From positions 1 to 58,477 of the IMG/VR virus record IMGVR_UViG_3300030451_002321: a DNA stretch of 58,477 bases; one strand, written 5' to 3'. Each line of letters opens with the position of its first letter. Within the stretch, counting starts at the first letter, position 1. Both the position numbers and the translations under genes were made by a program. Positions 8,453 through 19,300 of this stretch are shown piece after piece. Below the pieces are notes generated by a model. It did not search any database, was not told the origin of the DNA, and worked only from the letters and a program-made list of their open reading frames with translations. This DNA comes from a virus.

Positions 8453-9075
8453 GCATTCGCCGCCTCAGCATATGGTACAGTGTCGGCCCACCTGCCTTCG
8501 TCCAGTAGGTTCTTGTTGCGTCCTTCCAACATACCATAGTAGCGGGCGATTGATTGAGGTGTTTGGTGATACGATGAGTTAGGAGGGGAAATCCGCACAA
8601 GTTTTTCAGGAGGTATTTCACTGAGCACCATGGCCTCATTCAATCCTTCGGGGGACTGAGAACGACCACGGAACATGAAATCGAGTTGTCTTGGGTTTCC
8701 TCGGAATCCAATGAATGGGTCAGATTCGTAGCCTCTTTGCGTAGCAACCCGCTTCATGTCATAGGAGTACGGCAACGTCCACCACGTACCCGGTTCGTCG
8801 GTTGGGATTTCCTTGATACCCCTACTACTACGGTATTGCTCCTCAAATCCTGTGTTATGCGCACTTTGCGGTAGCGGCTTTACGCCTTCTTGGAACACTT
8901 GCTCCATTCGCTCAGGGCTTAACCTACGCACGAGTGTCATTTCACCATGCGAAGACGGGAATCTTGGGTGGTACTCACCAAGTTCTGTTTGACGAGTTCG
9001 TGGTGGTGCTTGACCCGGCCCGTACGTGGTCTGCGCTTTAGCGAGAAGCGCCCAAGCAAGGTCAAACGGAGTCAT
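8449..9075 (-). CDS. hypothetical protein with N-terminal DAW-type motif
   Basis: A 208-residue protein of unknown function. It opens with MTPFDLAWALLAKA, one of several copies in this genome of a short amphipathic motif. The rest has alternating motifs LVRRLSPERMEQVFQEGVKP, GTWWTLPYSYDMKRVA and LSEIPPEKLVRIS. Their order (strand with Arg, helix, xxWT, then a PPE-(K/x)-(I/L) strand) faintly recalls ADP-ribosyltransferase-like folds, but no catalytic set can be confirmed. ATG 9075 was chosen because GGTGAG lies just ahead, although in-frame GTG codons occur at 9084 and 9081. It sits between the small Cys-rich cassette and the hub gene. Confidence 0.6.
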   Translation of the reverse strand: MTPFDLAWALLAKAQTTYGPGQAPPRTRQTELGEYHPRFPSSHGEMTLVRRLSPERMEQVFQEGVKPLPQSAHNTGFEEQYRSSRGIKEIPTDEPGTWWTLPYSYDMKRVATQRGYESDPFIGFRGNPRQLDFMFRGRSQSPEGLNEAMVLSEIPPEKLVRISPPNSSYHQTPQSIARYYGMLEGRNKNLLDEGRWADTVPYAEAANA

Positions 9076-9077
9076 GC

Positions 9078-9593
9078 TCACCACTTGCTTCGGTTTGCCC
9101 AGTATGCGGCGCTCATCTTGCCGCGCTTGATGTTCTTGGCGTGACGAGCCTTGAACGACTCGCGGCGCTTACGGTAGGACTTGGATTCACCGCGCTTCTT
9201 GGGCGAGCCGGAAACGCCCTGCTGCCCGTAGCGAATGACCTTGACCTTGTTACCCTCCTTAGCCACGACAACGTGACTCTTCTTGGGATGATTTGGCGTG
9301 CGCTTGGGCTTGTTGTACCCGCTCACACCGATGCGCTTGAGGCGTGGGTCAGGCTTCTTTGCCTTCTGAAATCCTCCACTCAATGGAGAGCCGCATGTTT
9401 GACAGACGCCTGCGCTTGCAGGAGTTTGAGCAAGGCAATATGGGTTGGAGCATTGTGCCATACCGGGTTGTATTCCAATCATCCGACGCTTCACAATCAC
9501 GTCACTCTTCTTGACCTTTTCTTCCTTCTTGGGCTTGCCCAACGCAATGACAACGACCATGCCCTTTTTGCCTTTAGGCTCATCTTTCGCCAT
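9078..9593 (-). CDS. basic zinc-ribbon protein of the Cys/Lys-rich cassette
   Basis: A 171-residue, strongly basic protein (Lys and Arg rich). A zinc ribbon in the middle is made of CSNPYC and CQTCGSPL. The C-terminal half has KEGNKVKVIRYGQQGVSG followed by a KSYRKRRESFKARHAKNIK region and YWANRSKW at the end. I recognise this C-terminal pattern (IRYG..., Arg-rich helix, xYW...W) as a small family recurring in marine viruses, usually beside DUF5872-type proteins, as here. DNA or protein binding inside the virion is plausible; no function is established. Confidence 0.6.
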   Translation of the reverse strand: MAKDEPKGKKGMVVVIALGKPKKEEKVKKSDVIVKRRMIGIQPGMAQCSNPYCLAQTPASAGVCQTCGSPLSGGFQKAKKPDPRLKRIGVSGYNKPKRTPNHPKKSHVVVAKEGNKVKVIRYGQQGVSGSPKKRGESKSYRKRRESFKARHAKNIKRGKMSAAYWANRSKW

Positions 9594-9595
9594 GG

Positions 9596-9922
9596 TTACC
9601 GCACTCCTACGTACTTCTTGAAATCACCTTTGACGATGGTAGGCTTGCCACCAACGCCCTGCCTCTTGGAACGCTTGCGCTTGGTTGCTGCACGCTTCTG
9701 ACCCTCACTCATTGAGCCACTGGTCTTGGGCGTCTTGCTGCTGACCTTAACGGACGGACGACACTTGGGGTAGCCCTTGCTGCTTGTGTTGGCCTTGGAA
9801 CGTCCGCAGGGTGGGTGCTTGCCGTCCTTGTCCTTGCGGCTCACGTCCACCCACTTTTCCTTGAACCAACGGTTCAGGTTCTTGATGACAAGAACATCGT
9901 GGCAGGTGCATCGGTCAGTCAC
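9596..9922 (-). CDS. DUF5872-like protein
   Basis: A 108-residue basic protein with the signature WFKEKWVDVSRKDKDGKHPP, then CGRS and YPKCRPS. I recognise this as the DUF5872 family, common in marine viral genomes and of unknown function. The GTG start at 9922 overlaps the previous stop (GTGA) and is preceded by GGTGAGGA; the frame stays open upstream, but the longer version would run into the neighbouring gene. The conserved Cys/His residues suggest metal binding. It belongs to a four-gene cassette of small Cys/Lys-rich proteins just after the giant gene. Confidence 0.65.
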   Translation of the reverse strand: MTDRCTCHDVLVIKNLNRWFKEKWVDVSRKDKDGKHPPCGRSKANTSSKGYPKCRPSVKVSSKTPKTSGSMSEGQKRAATKRKRSKRQGVGGKPTIVKGDFKKYVGVR

Positions 9923-10128
9923 TTCTTCCTCACCCACGCATCGCAAATGTGGTCGGCATGACAGTTGAAGTCGTACCACTCACAGTACCCTGTTTTCGGG
10001 TCATCGGTCTTAGACGAGTCCCACGCTTTGCAGGTACCGCAGTTCTTGCCGACCCTCATTTGGGCAGCAGAAGCATGACGGTAGTTTGGAGCATCTTTCT
10101 TTGCTTTGATGATGTCCCACCAAATCAC
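9919..10128 (-). CDS. small Cys-rich protein
   Basis: A 69-residue protein with NCGTCKAWD, then GYCEWYDFNC and ICDAWVRKK: five or six cysteines in a compact C-terminal domain, probably binding metal or an iron-sulfur cluster. Short phage proteins with CxxC...C...C-D-x-W are common in marine viruses, but their role is unknown. It overlaps both neighbours by four bases. Confidence 0.6.
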   Translation of the reverse strand: MIWWDIIKAKKDAPNYRHASAAQMRVGKNCGTCKAWDSSKTDDPKTGYCEWYDFNCHADHICDAWVRKK

Positions 10129-10316
10129 TTCTTTTTGCCCCCCTTCTTTTTGCGGAACTTACCACGACAGTACTGCACGGCCCAACCGTTGGCATACGCG
10201 CTTGGGTACACCTTGAACTTCCGCTTGGCCGCTGCTTTCCCTTCGGGGCACAACTTCTTTTCCAAGAAGTCAAACGCTGAATCCATGCCAAAACAATGTC
10301 CACATTCACACGTCAT
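10125..10316 (-). CDS. small Cys/Lys-rich protein (DUF5872-associated)
   Basis: A 63-residue protein beginning MTCECGHCFG, with KLCPEGKAAAKRKFKVYPSA and YANGWAVQYCRG, ending in a poly-basic tail KFRKKKGGKKK. The CP-x-GK-(x)-AAKRKFKVYPSAYAN phrase is a conserved marine-virus pattern that I associate with DUF5872-type genes. The ATG overlaps the giant gene's stop (ATGA). The basic tail suggests binding to DNA or to an acidic protein. Confidence 0.6.
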   Translation of the reverse strand: MTCECGHCFGMDSAFDFLEKKLCPEGKAAAKRKFKVYPSAYANGWAVQYCRGKFRKKKGGKKK

Positions 10317-13300
10317 GCGCCATCACCCGAGTGGTCTGATGTTCCGTAGTTCACATCTCCTTTATGCCCCTTGGGGTGGAGGGATTGACTGAATCGTGGC
10401 TTTACCGAGTAGTCGGCTCGTCGCTCAGTGTCATCGGTTTCCGCGCTTGTGCGCCTACGTGATGCGTCGCTGCGGTGATGTTGCAACGTGTTTTCGCTCA
10501 TCACGATGCGCGTTACATCATTGTCAAGTGATGTACTCATGTTGTGTGTACCGCCAAGGTTCGGACCCTTGCTTGCCGGATTACTGTCACTACTGGTGAT
10601 GTTCATGTAGTAAGCCGGGGCATAGGGCGGGTTTGTGTCAGGATTCGTCGCCCTGATGTAGTTACCGTCAGCCGCACGACCCGAGGGCATGTTGTACGCA
10701 AACAGGCCATACTTACCACCACCGGTCGCGGAGAAGTAGTTTGACCCGTACTGTGGGCTACCACTGTGCAAATTGTTGTTGGGTCGGAACATCTCAACGT
10801 GTTGGTCGTCAAGCAGGCGCACTGGGCGCAAAAGGAACGAAATTACCTTGTCCGTGAAATTGGTCTGTGCTGATGCGCTGCTGAACGTGCTTGTAGCATA
10901 TGGGTTCGCTGCCTTTCCGCTCACTGCGCCCCAACCGTAGTCGCTGACCGGGGCAAGGAAGTTGCGGGTTTCTGCCACGTACGTGCCACCAAGCGGGTTG
11001 AAGTTCGCCGTATGGCTGAGTCGTGCCACCCCGCCCACCGGTTGATTACCGAAGTTCAGTGAAGTGTAGTCGAGGTCACCAATGGTTTGCGAGCCTGCGG
11101 TCAGGCCACCAACAAGCACCACGCGCTGCCCAACACCACGGTCAGCGTGCAGACTGTGAGCCTCGGTGTTGAGTGCGATGAGGTTGTCGTCCACACCTTC
11201 GACGTTTTCTGTGTCAAGCCCAATACGCGGAGCAGAACGGGACACTGCGTCGGTGTGCTTGGTGGAGCCGGTGATGGTTTCAACACGGCTGCTGACGACC
11301 GCTTCGGGCTTGAGCAGCCCGTCTTCGTCAATTTCAAGCCGAGCACTAATGCCGCGTGGCACCTCGTCAAGCGCAAGCGTGTCGTTGCGAGCGCGAATGA
11401 ATCCGTCACCGAACACCGGCTCAGCCGTGTGGTGCGACAGGACAACACCGGTCGTGTAATCAGCCTCATTCAACGCAGTCAGCCGGTCCTCGTTGAACTG
11501 CGTGGGGTAGCGCACACCGCGACCGTTGCCCATGTCCCCAACGCGCAATGCCGTAGCAGGCATGAACAAGTCCACCAACGTGTTTGCATTGTTGTTGTTT
11601 GACGTATTCTGTCGTCCACCGAAACGTGGAATCGTCACACCGGAGGACAATGAGATGTTGCTTGACCCTGAGCCGACAATGCCCTTGAGGTTGACAAGTG
11701 GACTACCACTGTTGTACAGTCGCTCGTACGGGGTAGCATTAGTGTTGCGTCCGGGGTCATATGCGTCACCTGCATCCCACGCGGGTCTGATGCCGAATGA
11801 GCGTACAGGGAAGCGCCGTACGTCCTCACCACGGGTGTTGCCCCACCAATCCACCATGTAGTACATCACGGCCTCGTCAATGCGCTCCAAGTCCTTGCCG
11901 TTGTCGTCACCCCACCAATCACGAATGACGGTGGATTCGTTGCGCAGTGTACGCACAGGAGCGCCAAACGAGCGCGTCATACGCATACCGTCACTGTATC
12001 GCACTTGACGCTCAGCCATGTCCACTCCAAGCATACCGCTGAAGTTGGTCTGACGTTCCATGACACCGACGTAGGTTGCAGGATATGTAGCCGCACTGCT
12101 GAAGTCTGTTTTCGGCCACGTCTGCGAGTCAGCCTGCACGTACGGAGCGTATTCGGGAATCCAACCGGCAAGGGTTGAATCGCGGAAATATGCCATGCCG
12201 TACCTTGACCACTGTGGCCTGTTGTACGGTTGACGCAAACCAAAACGGTAACCGAAAGGCAACGACCTTGTTGGGTTTGATAGGGTCTTGTAATCAGTGT
12301 TGGTGACACCGCTGCTTACCGCATATGACCCGTCATCGTCTTGGTCAACCCATACCCACTTGTCGTACCCGTAGGCCTGTGAATACGTCCACGAACTTGC
12401 GGCAAAGCCGTACCCATCAAGGCGGCTAACCAACGGCCCACCGCGACTACCGCACGGCCAGTAGTTGTTGAGTGTGACTTGGGTGGTGTCGGTACCCACT
12501 GAACCCTGAACTGTGAAGTAAGCATTCAGGCTACCCGCAGCGACCACATCTCCAACACCACCCGAGTAAATTGCAGTACCAGTGGGGATTTCAGCATCAA
12601 TGGCTTGGTTGACGACAATTGCACCAGTGAACTTGGAGTCACTGCTTACTGTGTACAGTCGAGCACCAATCGCAATCACGTCACCTGACGACAACGTTGT
12701 GAGTGACGCTGGGTCAGGGTTTGTGGTAATCGTTTTCGTACTGGTGTTGATGGATTGCACCGTACGAGCAGTACCATCAGACCACCTTACAGGTAGCACT
12801 GGATTCGGTGTCTTCATCCCAAAACCAAAAGGCCCAACGCTTGCAAAGTACGGTGCGTCGTGGTAGTGGAATGTTTCAAAGTGCTCAGGCATTGAGTTGT
12901 ACGGTTTGTTGTCCACTGCCCGGTCACTTGCAGGATTGAGGAAGGTACGTGTTGAATCGGAGTAAAACGTGTACGGTCGCCCAAGGTTTGGATGCCACAT
13001 GCACAAGAATGCATCAGGAACGTGCAGACTGTTGGTGTCCCGGCTACCTTGCAACACCTGCGGTAGCATGCGCGTAATCATGCTTGACTTGGAGTCGAGG
13101 AAGACTGAGCCTGCATGGAACGTACCATACGCACGGGTAAGGCGAACCTTGGTGCCGTTGGTGATGTTACTGTGGAATGCACTCGGGGCGCTATCAAGAC
13201 CAATTGACATGGTGTCGGTGGTTGACACCTTGTTGGTGCGCCGAATACCGTTTGCATCCACGTATTCAACCAATCGGTCATAGTATGCACGCTGCGGCCA

Positions 13301-16300
13301 CATACGAGCGTCAGTAACCGTAATTGAACTTGAATTGGCGGAAACGGCAGTGGCTACAGGGTTGAGGCTGGTGAGGTCAAACACTTTGGAGTACACTTCA
13401 GGGAATTGGCTTGGGTAACCCGCAAGCGTCAGTTGTACACCAACGCTGCCTGCACCTGCACGAATGAACTCGTAGTAGTTGTCAAACCGATGGTGGTTGA
13501 GGTGTCGGAAACCAACTGATTTGGAATTGTTTGGCTCATACCGATGCACGATGCTCCACCATGGAATGTTGGTGGTAAGTCCCGGTGTAGCGTCAACAAA
13601 CATGCCGGGGTGGTACGGTAAGGTGTGACGGACAAATGCAGGTGTTTCGGTGGATTGTACACCCAACGGGTTGTACAACAACAACGGTGGAATGTTTGTG
13701 AATTGACTGCCATGGTCCGGGTCATGGTCAAGCATGACCTCGTTGATGAACACCTCGCAACCGCGCACGTCTGCGGCAGTGGCCTCAGCCAACACAAGCA
13801 CGCGAGCACCACGGGTACTGTCGGCTTCCTTGATACCCACGACCAATGCAACCTGTTGATTGGTCAGTTCCGCTACACTTCCATCGGGTAACCCCTTCCC
13901 ATCTGAGTTGTTTTGATGGTAACCAATGAGTTGTGACTTGTGCATGTTGGGTTGAATGACGATTTGGTACGAGCCAACCTCAGCGGGGTCAGGGAAGTGA
14001 TTGGACAATGTGTAGGTAGCAGCCGCCTCCAAGACGATGCTATGCCCACCCTTACTGTTGATGACCCCTGCTTGCCCTTCTGACGCCAGTACACCGTACC
14101 CATCAGCCCTTACCTTGGACTCAAACATCAGCGTGAACGCACCGCCGTGAATGTCGCTTGGTCCCGATGGTGTAGCGGACAGTGAACCGAAGACCAATTG
14201 CGGGTCGTAGTTGTTGAACTGGTCAGTTACCGAGGAAGCAATGTCTGCCCGCAGGGTCGTAAGTCCCACCTCTTCCAAGAGCGTTTGCTCAGCAAACTTG
14301 TGTGACGATGCACGAATGGCTCGATGTTTGTTGTACAGTCCTTGGTACGCAGGGTGCGCCCAGTGTCCCGGTAGCATGCCCATGGTCGGGGTGACAAAGT
14401 GGTGACCCATACGAGGCACCGCCATCGGTGTCAGTTTTGGCTTGCTCAAGATGGCGTGCGCGTTCGTTGCAGCAGAAACGCCTTGGTAGTACATCGTGTG
14501 CATTGCGTCAGGACTGTTGCCGCTGATTTCTGAGTGGTCACGCAGACGACGGGATGCAAAGAAACGGGTGCTGCCTGCGGGAATGTAGTACGACGGTACG
14601 ACCTTGAGTGAGGTGATGCTCGTCTTCACCAACTCGTCAAAGTCTGCATCCCCGACGCATCCTGTGAACGTAGCACCGCTGATGCCCGTAAAGGAGGCCA
14701 CACCACCCCGGTCGGTTGTCGGGTTGTACAGTCGCAGGAAGCGGCGGTTATCAGCAGCCTCCTCGTCACCGAACGCCGTGGAGAAGAGAGCAGCGTCAAC
14801 AGTAGCACTGACCGTGAGCGTAGTGCCTGAGTAGGACACACCGGTGAGGTCACTGTTTTGCACACCGTTGGTATGGTCGTAGTGTGTTGGGTGCTTGTGT
14901 GTATGCGTGTTACCACACTTGGTCACATGGAAGAAGAGTGTGCGGTCATGCAACTCATACGAGGTTTCCAATGGGGCATTACCCGTGGCCTCTTCCCATC
15001 CGGCAAACGTTGGGTCAGGGAACCCACCCTCACCTGCACCCTGAGAGATGTGCTCCCACTGATGGTCGGGACCGGTGGGGTAGGTGCGTGGCGCACTGGT
15101 TTCGGTGGTCCACAGGTGTTTCATGTCAGTACCAAGGTCGGGCCGAAGCATACCACCGCTGCCCATTGTTTCAGTCTGATACGCTTGGATGCGGTCAAAC
15201 CCACTGCGAACGATGATGTTGCCCGGAATGGTGTTGGGGTCAGGCAAGCGCACCTTGAGGTTCGGCTCCACGCCGCTGCCTGCAATGGCAGGTGAAAGCC
15301 CCTCAGATGCACGGTTGGACACCTTGCGGAAGCCACGAATGATGGTGCCGAAGGGTGAGCCACCCTCAACGGTGTGTACCTGTCCAGTGTCGTCCTCAAC
15401 CTCAATGGCGGCGAACTGTACCTCTTCGTTGGGGATGATGAGCACGTTACGTAGTTCTTCAGGGTGGCGAGCCGCAATTTGCGGGTGCGCCAACTCTTGA
15501 GCCTGAATGATGGGGAACATGCTACTGTTCGTGGTTTCAAACGAGAAGCGCACATTGCCGTACAGTTTCTCACCGGTCAGGTATGCAGTGCCACTGTTGA
15601 CTCGCGTGACAAAGGGCACCGAGCCAAGGCCGCGTGCGTTGAGTGCAGGTAGCGAGAGGTTGCCACCGTCCATGCGCTTCCACACCACGTGCTCGACGCT
15701 GAAGTTGCGCACTGGTGTGTTACCCAATGATTTGTACCCGTTGACGCTTGGAAGCCAGTAGGTCAGGTCGTCGTGCTTCGTGTCAAAGTCACTGCTCGAT
15801 GCAGCCGTCTTGAGGCCAAGCAACAGGTTGCGCTCAACCTCAGTCACACTGCTAAGAATGCCGGAGCCGGGGCTTTCGTCGAAGTCAAAGAACAGGTCAC
15901 CAATCTTTGCTGCTGCCGGAGTAGCGTTGAACAGGTTGTTGTCGTCTGTGATTGCACTGTGCAAAGTGTACTCAGACGTGATGAGGTCACCAGTTGGTGT
16001 GGCAGTGCCCGAAGCAATCAGGGCCTCCACGTTAGGTCCGGCGGTAGCAGGTGCATAGTACCGCTCAGCACCATGAATACGCTCGTCCCACTGAACCGTG
16101 CCTGCAAAGGTGATGGCAGTAGCGGCTGCAACACCCGCACGGGTCTTGGAGGAAACACTCAGCCAATCACCAAGTGCAGTGATACCGTCACGGTCACGCT
16201 TTGCCACAAGTGCCAGTTCGCTTTCGTACGACATCACAAGGAAACCCTTGCCAAATACACCCTGTGGGTGGTGCAGTGCATCAGGGATGGTGAAGTCAGT

Positions 16301-19300
16301 CAACGTCTGCGTGTTGACTGGTTCGCCTTGTTGAACAAATGCCCCACTGGTGTCAGCGTTACGCATGGTGTAGGTGTACGAAGTGGCGTTGATGTTGAAC
16401 GTCGTACCCGTACCACCAACGTAGTTGCGAGCATCATTGCCTTGGTAGTTTGCACCCGCGAGTGATTCAGGTGTATTTTCAAGCGCGTACACGTGTGGAA
16501 ACTGCCCATAACCGTTCATCACGGTGGACGCCGCTCCGTACGGTGAAAAGCCCAGTTTAGGATGATATGCACCCAAACCTGCTGCATAGCCCTCCGTACC
16601 GACCTTCAGTGAGTTCAGGTAGGAGTATCGCTCACCTGACCACCCAACAACACCGACTGGCCGCGTACGGTCAATGGCGTCCACAATGCCTGCAAAATGC
16701 ACTTGGGTCATGTGGGTACGCGCACTGTCGTTTTCGTTGTTGTAGCGATGCACACCCGCTTTGCTCCATACGTACACCTTTGTGGCGTTGGAATCCACAT
16801 CGGACTCCGAGGGGTGAGAACTGTCAGAATGCGTTTGTGCATCTTCCAATTTCGGGTGACCTTCGATTCGATTTGGTGCAAGGTAAAACCGTACAGTCCA
16901 TGTACCACTGTTGTTGTACACTTCTCGACTATGATACGGTGCAAACGCAGGTAGCAAAATGGAGTGAAGTGTGCGCCCGCTTTTGTCAGTACGAATCCAA
17001 CCACTTGCAGGCAACTGCTCAAGTGTTGCTTGGTTTGTACCGGATGCCTCAACGTACGTCTTTGATGCTGACCCGTCAATGTCGTAATCCGTGAACGTAA
17101 GTTCAATCCACCCATACCTGTCTTGCCGCATGGCGTTGCCCATTGAAGGTAGGTGAGTACCACCCATGGCCTTCAAAGCCCCACGACCGGGGTTTTCATT
17201 GACGGCTTGTCCAAGGACGGCTGCAAGTTCTTCACCGTTCTGACACCGCGTTGCGTCAACGATGATGAAGTCGCGGTCGAAATCGTCACCTTCTTCGGCT
17301 GACGAACCTGCAAGCATTTGCTTGGCAAGCACACCTGACACGCGGAAGGCGGTAGGGTTGACCTGATTCCAAGACTCCTTGGCCACGCGGTAGTCACTCG
17401 GTTCAAGGGGTGCGTTGAACGACATTTGGTTGTCGAGCCATGAGCCGCCGGGGTGATACCCACCGTCCATGTGGAAGGTGTAGTCGGCTTGACTGGCTGC
17501 ACCGTAACCGAGGAACGGCGCGTGCTTGTACGGGTGGGCTTTGGCGTAGTCAACAATGTTGTTACTGCTGACGGAGTTCTGCGTGTTGAAGTGTTCACCA
17601 AAGTGGTACCCGTGCTCAGGACGCTGCCACAGGCTCTTTCCACTGGACACTGCCCCTACATACGGAATACCCTCAGCGGGTGACCAGTTCATCTTCGTGA
17701 ACCAGTGATGACGGTGACGCTCGGTTTGGTATGTCCCAGTGGGTGGGCCGTAGTCGTTCCTGTCGTTGGTCAGTGTGTTTGGTAGGTACTTGTCGAACGG
17801 CACCTTGCTCCACGTATTTCCGGTCGTCACGACGTAACCGGGGTGTGGTTCAACCGCCGCATCTTCATCAGTGGTTTCGGTGAAGGGGAAGGCTTGACCG
17901 GGACCATAGATGATGTACGCCGTGTAGTTCTGCTTGGAGTTCTGCGCATCATCGTAACGAGCGATTGGATGAGCAACACGCAGGATAAGGGGTGACGGCT
18001 TTTGGTACACCATACCAACGGTGTAGCGTGACTCAACGTGGGACGGCAGGCTACTGTGTCGAGTACCGCTACCACCGTCAAGGTCAACCGCAAGCACACT
18101 GGTCTTGTTGTACACCGGTGGGTGAATGCTTGCCCGATGTTGATTGAGGAGTGCAGTGCCGGGGAAAAAAGCAAGCAGCGCGTTACAGTCAACCAAGGCA
18201 AATGATGTTGAGATTTCATTGGCGTGCTGAATACCCGCCGTACCTGTCGGCCCGCTTGAGTAGGGATGCGTATAGAAGTCGGAGTAATCGTTCTGCGTGC
18301 CGTCGTTCACGTCAAGTACGATGCCGCTGAACCCACCACCAAAGTACAACGGTACACTGTGGTCACCACTGTCCCGCGCACCACGAAAGTAGGTGACAGG
18401 TTCACTGTCCACGCTACCATGCAAACGGTAACCGTCAATCTCCCCGATAAATCGCATTACGAAGAAGTCGTCGTTGATTGTGTTTGACCCAAACTCACTT
18501 TGCCATTCAGCGGTTGCCTCTTGGTCTGTGTACGTGAACTTCGTTTCACTACCGGTTGCACTGGGCGTCTGCTTGCTGAACACCAATGCGTACTTTGTGT
18601 CGTCGTGATAAAACGGCAACCGCTCACCAAACGATGGTACGCGGTCAGGATTCGTGATGTCCTCTTGACCTGCAAGGATGAGAGCATGGCCGAGTTTGTT
18701 GGACGCCGTACGGACGTTGAACTCATTGGATGAGTAAGAGTCAATTTCCAAAATGTAGTTGTTGAGGCACGGCAGAATGTGGTCACCCGGTCGAGCCAAA
18801 AAGCGCGTACCACGGAGGTTTGACCGCCAAGTGCTGATGTCCACAGGGTCGTTGAAGGAGTCAACCAAAATGGGCGTAGGGGTGTTTGCATGGAACCCAC
18901 GACCACGGGTCCGAATCTGCACCACCGTGCGAGGAATGTAGCCAACGTCGAGTTGACGTGACGCTTCAATGTCAGCATCCGAAACCGGTGTACTGGTACT
19001 TGCGGTCAAACTCCACGATGCCGTGGCGTTTTTCTTCAACGACTCGTACTCACCAAACTCAATGTGTGCAGCCTGAATACCGTAGTCGCGGTGCAGGCTT
19101 GCACTGAACATTTCAGACAAGGGGCGTGTACCGCGTTGTGGGTTGTGGGCGCGAATAATGATGGCATCCTCAGCGACCCCCCACTCACCAAGTGTACGAC
19201 CGTCTGCTGCGTACAGGTGTCGCACGTCAACGGCAACGCCCTGCTCAACGTTCGGGTCAGTGAGGTTGATGGCTGCTACTGTTGCATACGCAAGCACCTC

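Noticed and set aside
15773-16465. Rightward open frame of 230 codons inside the giant gene
   Set aside because: Antisense to the giant gene; Cys/Val/Arg-rich shadow composition and no ribosome-binding site.
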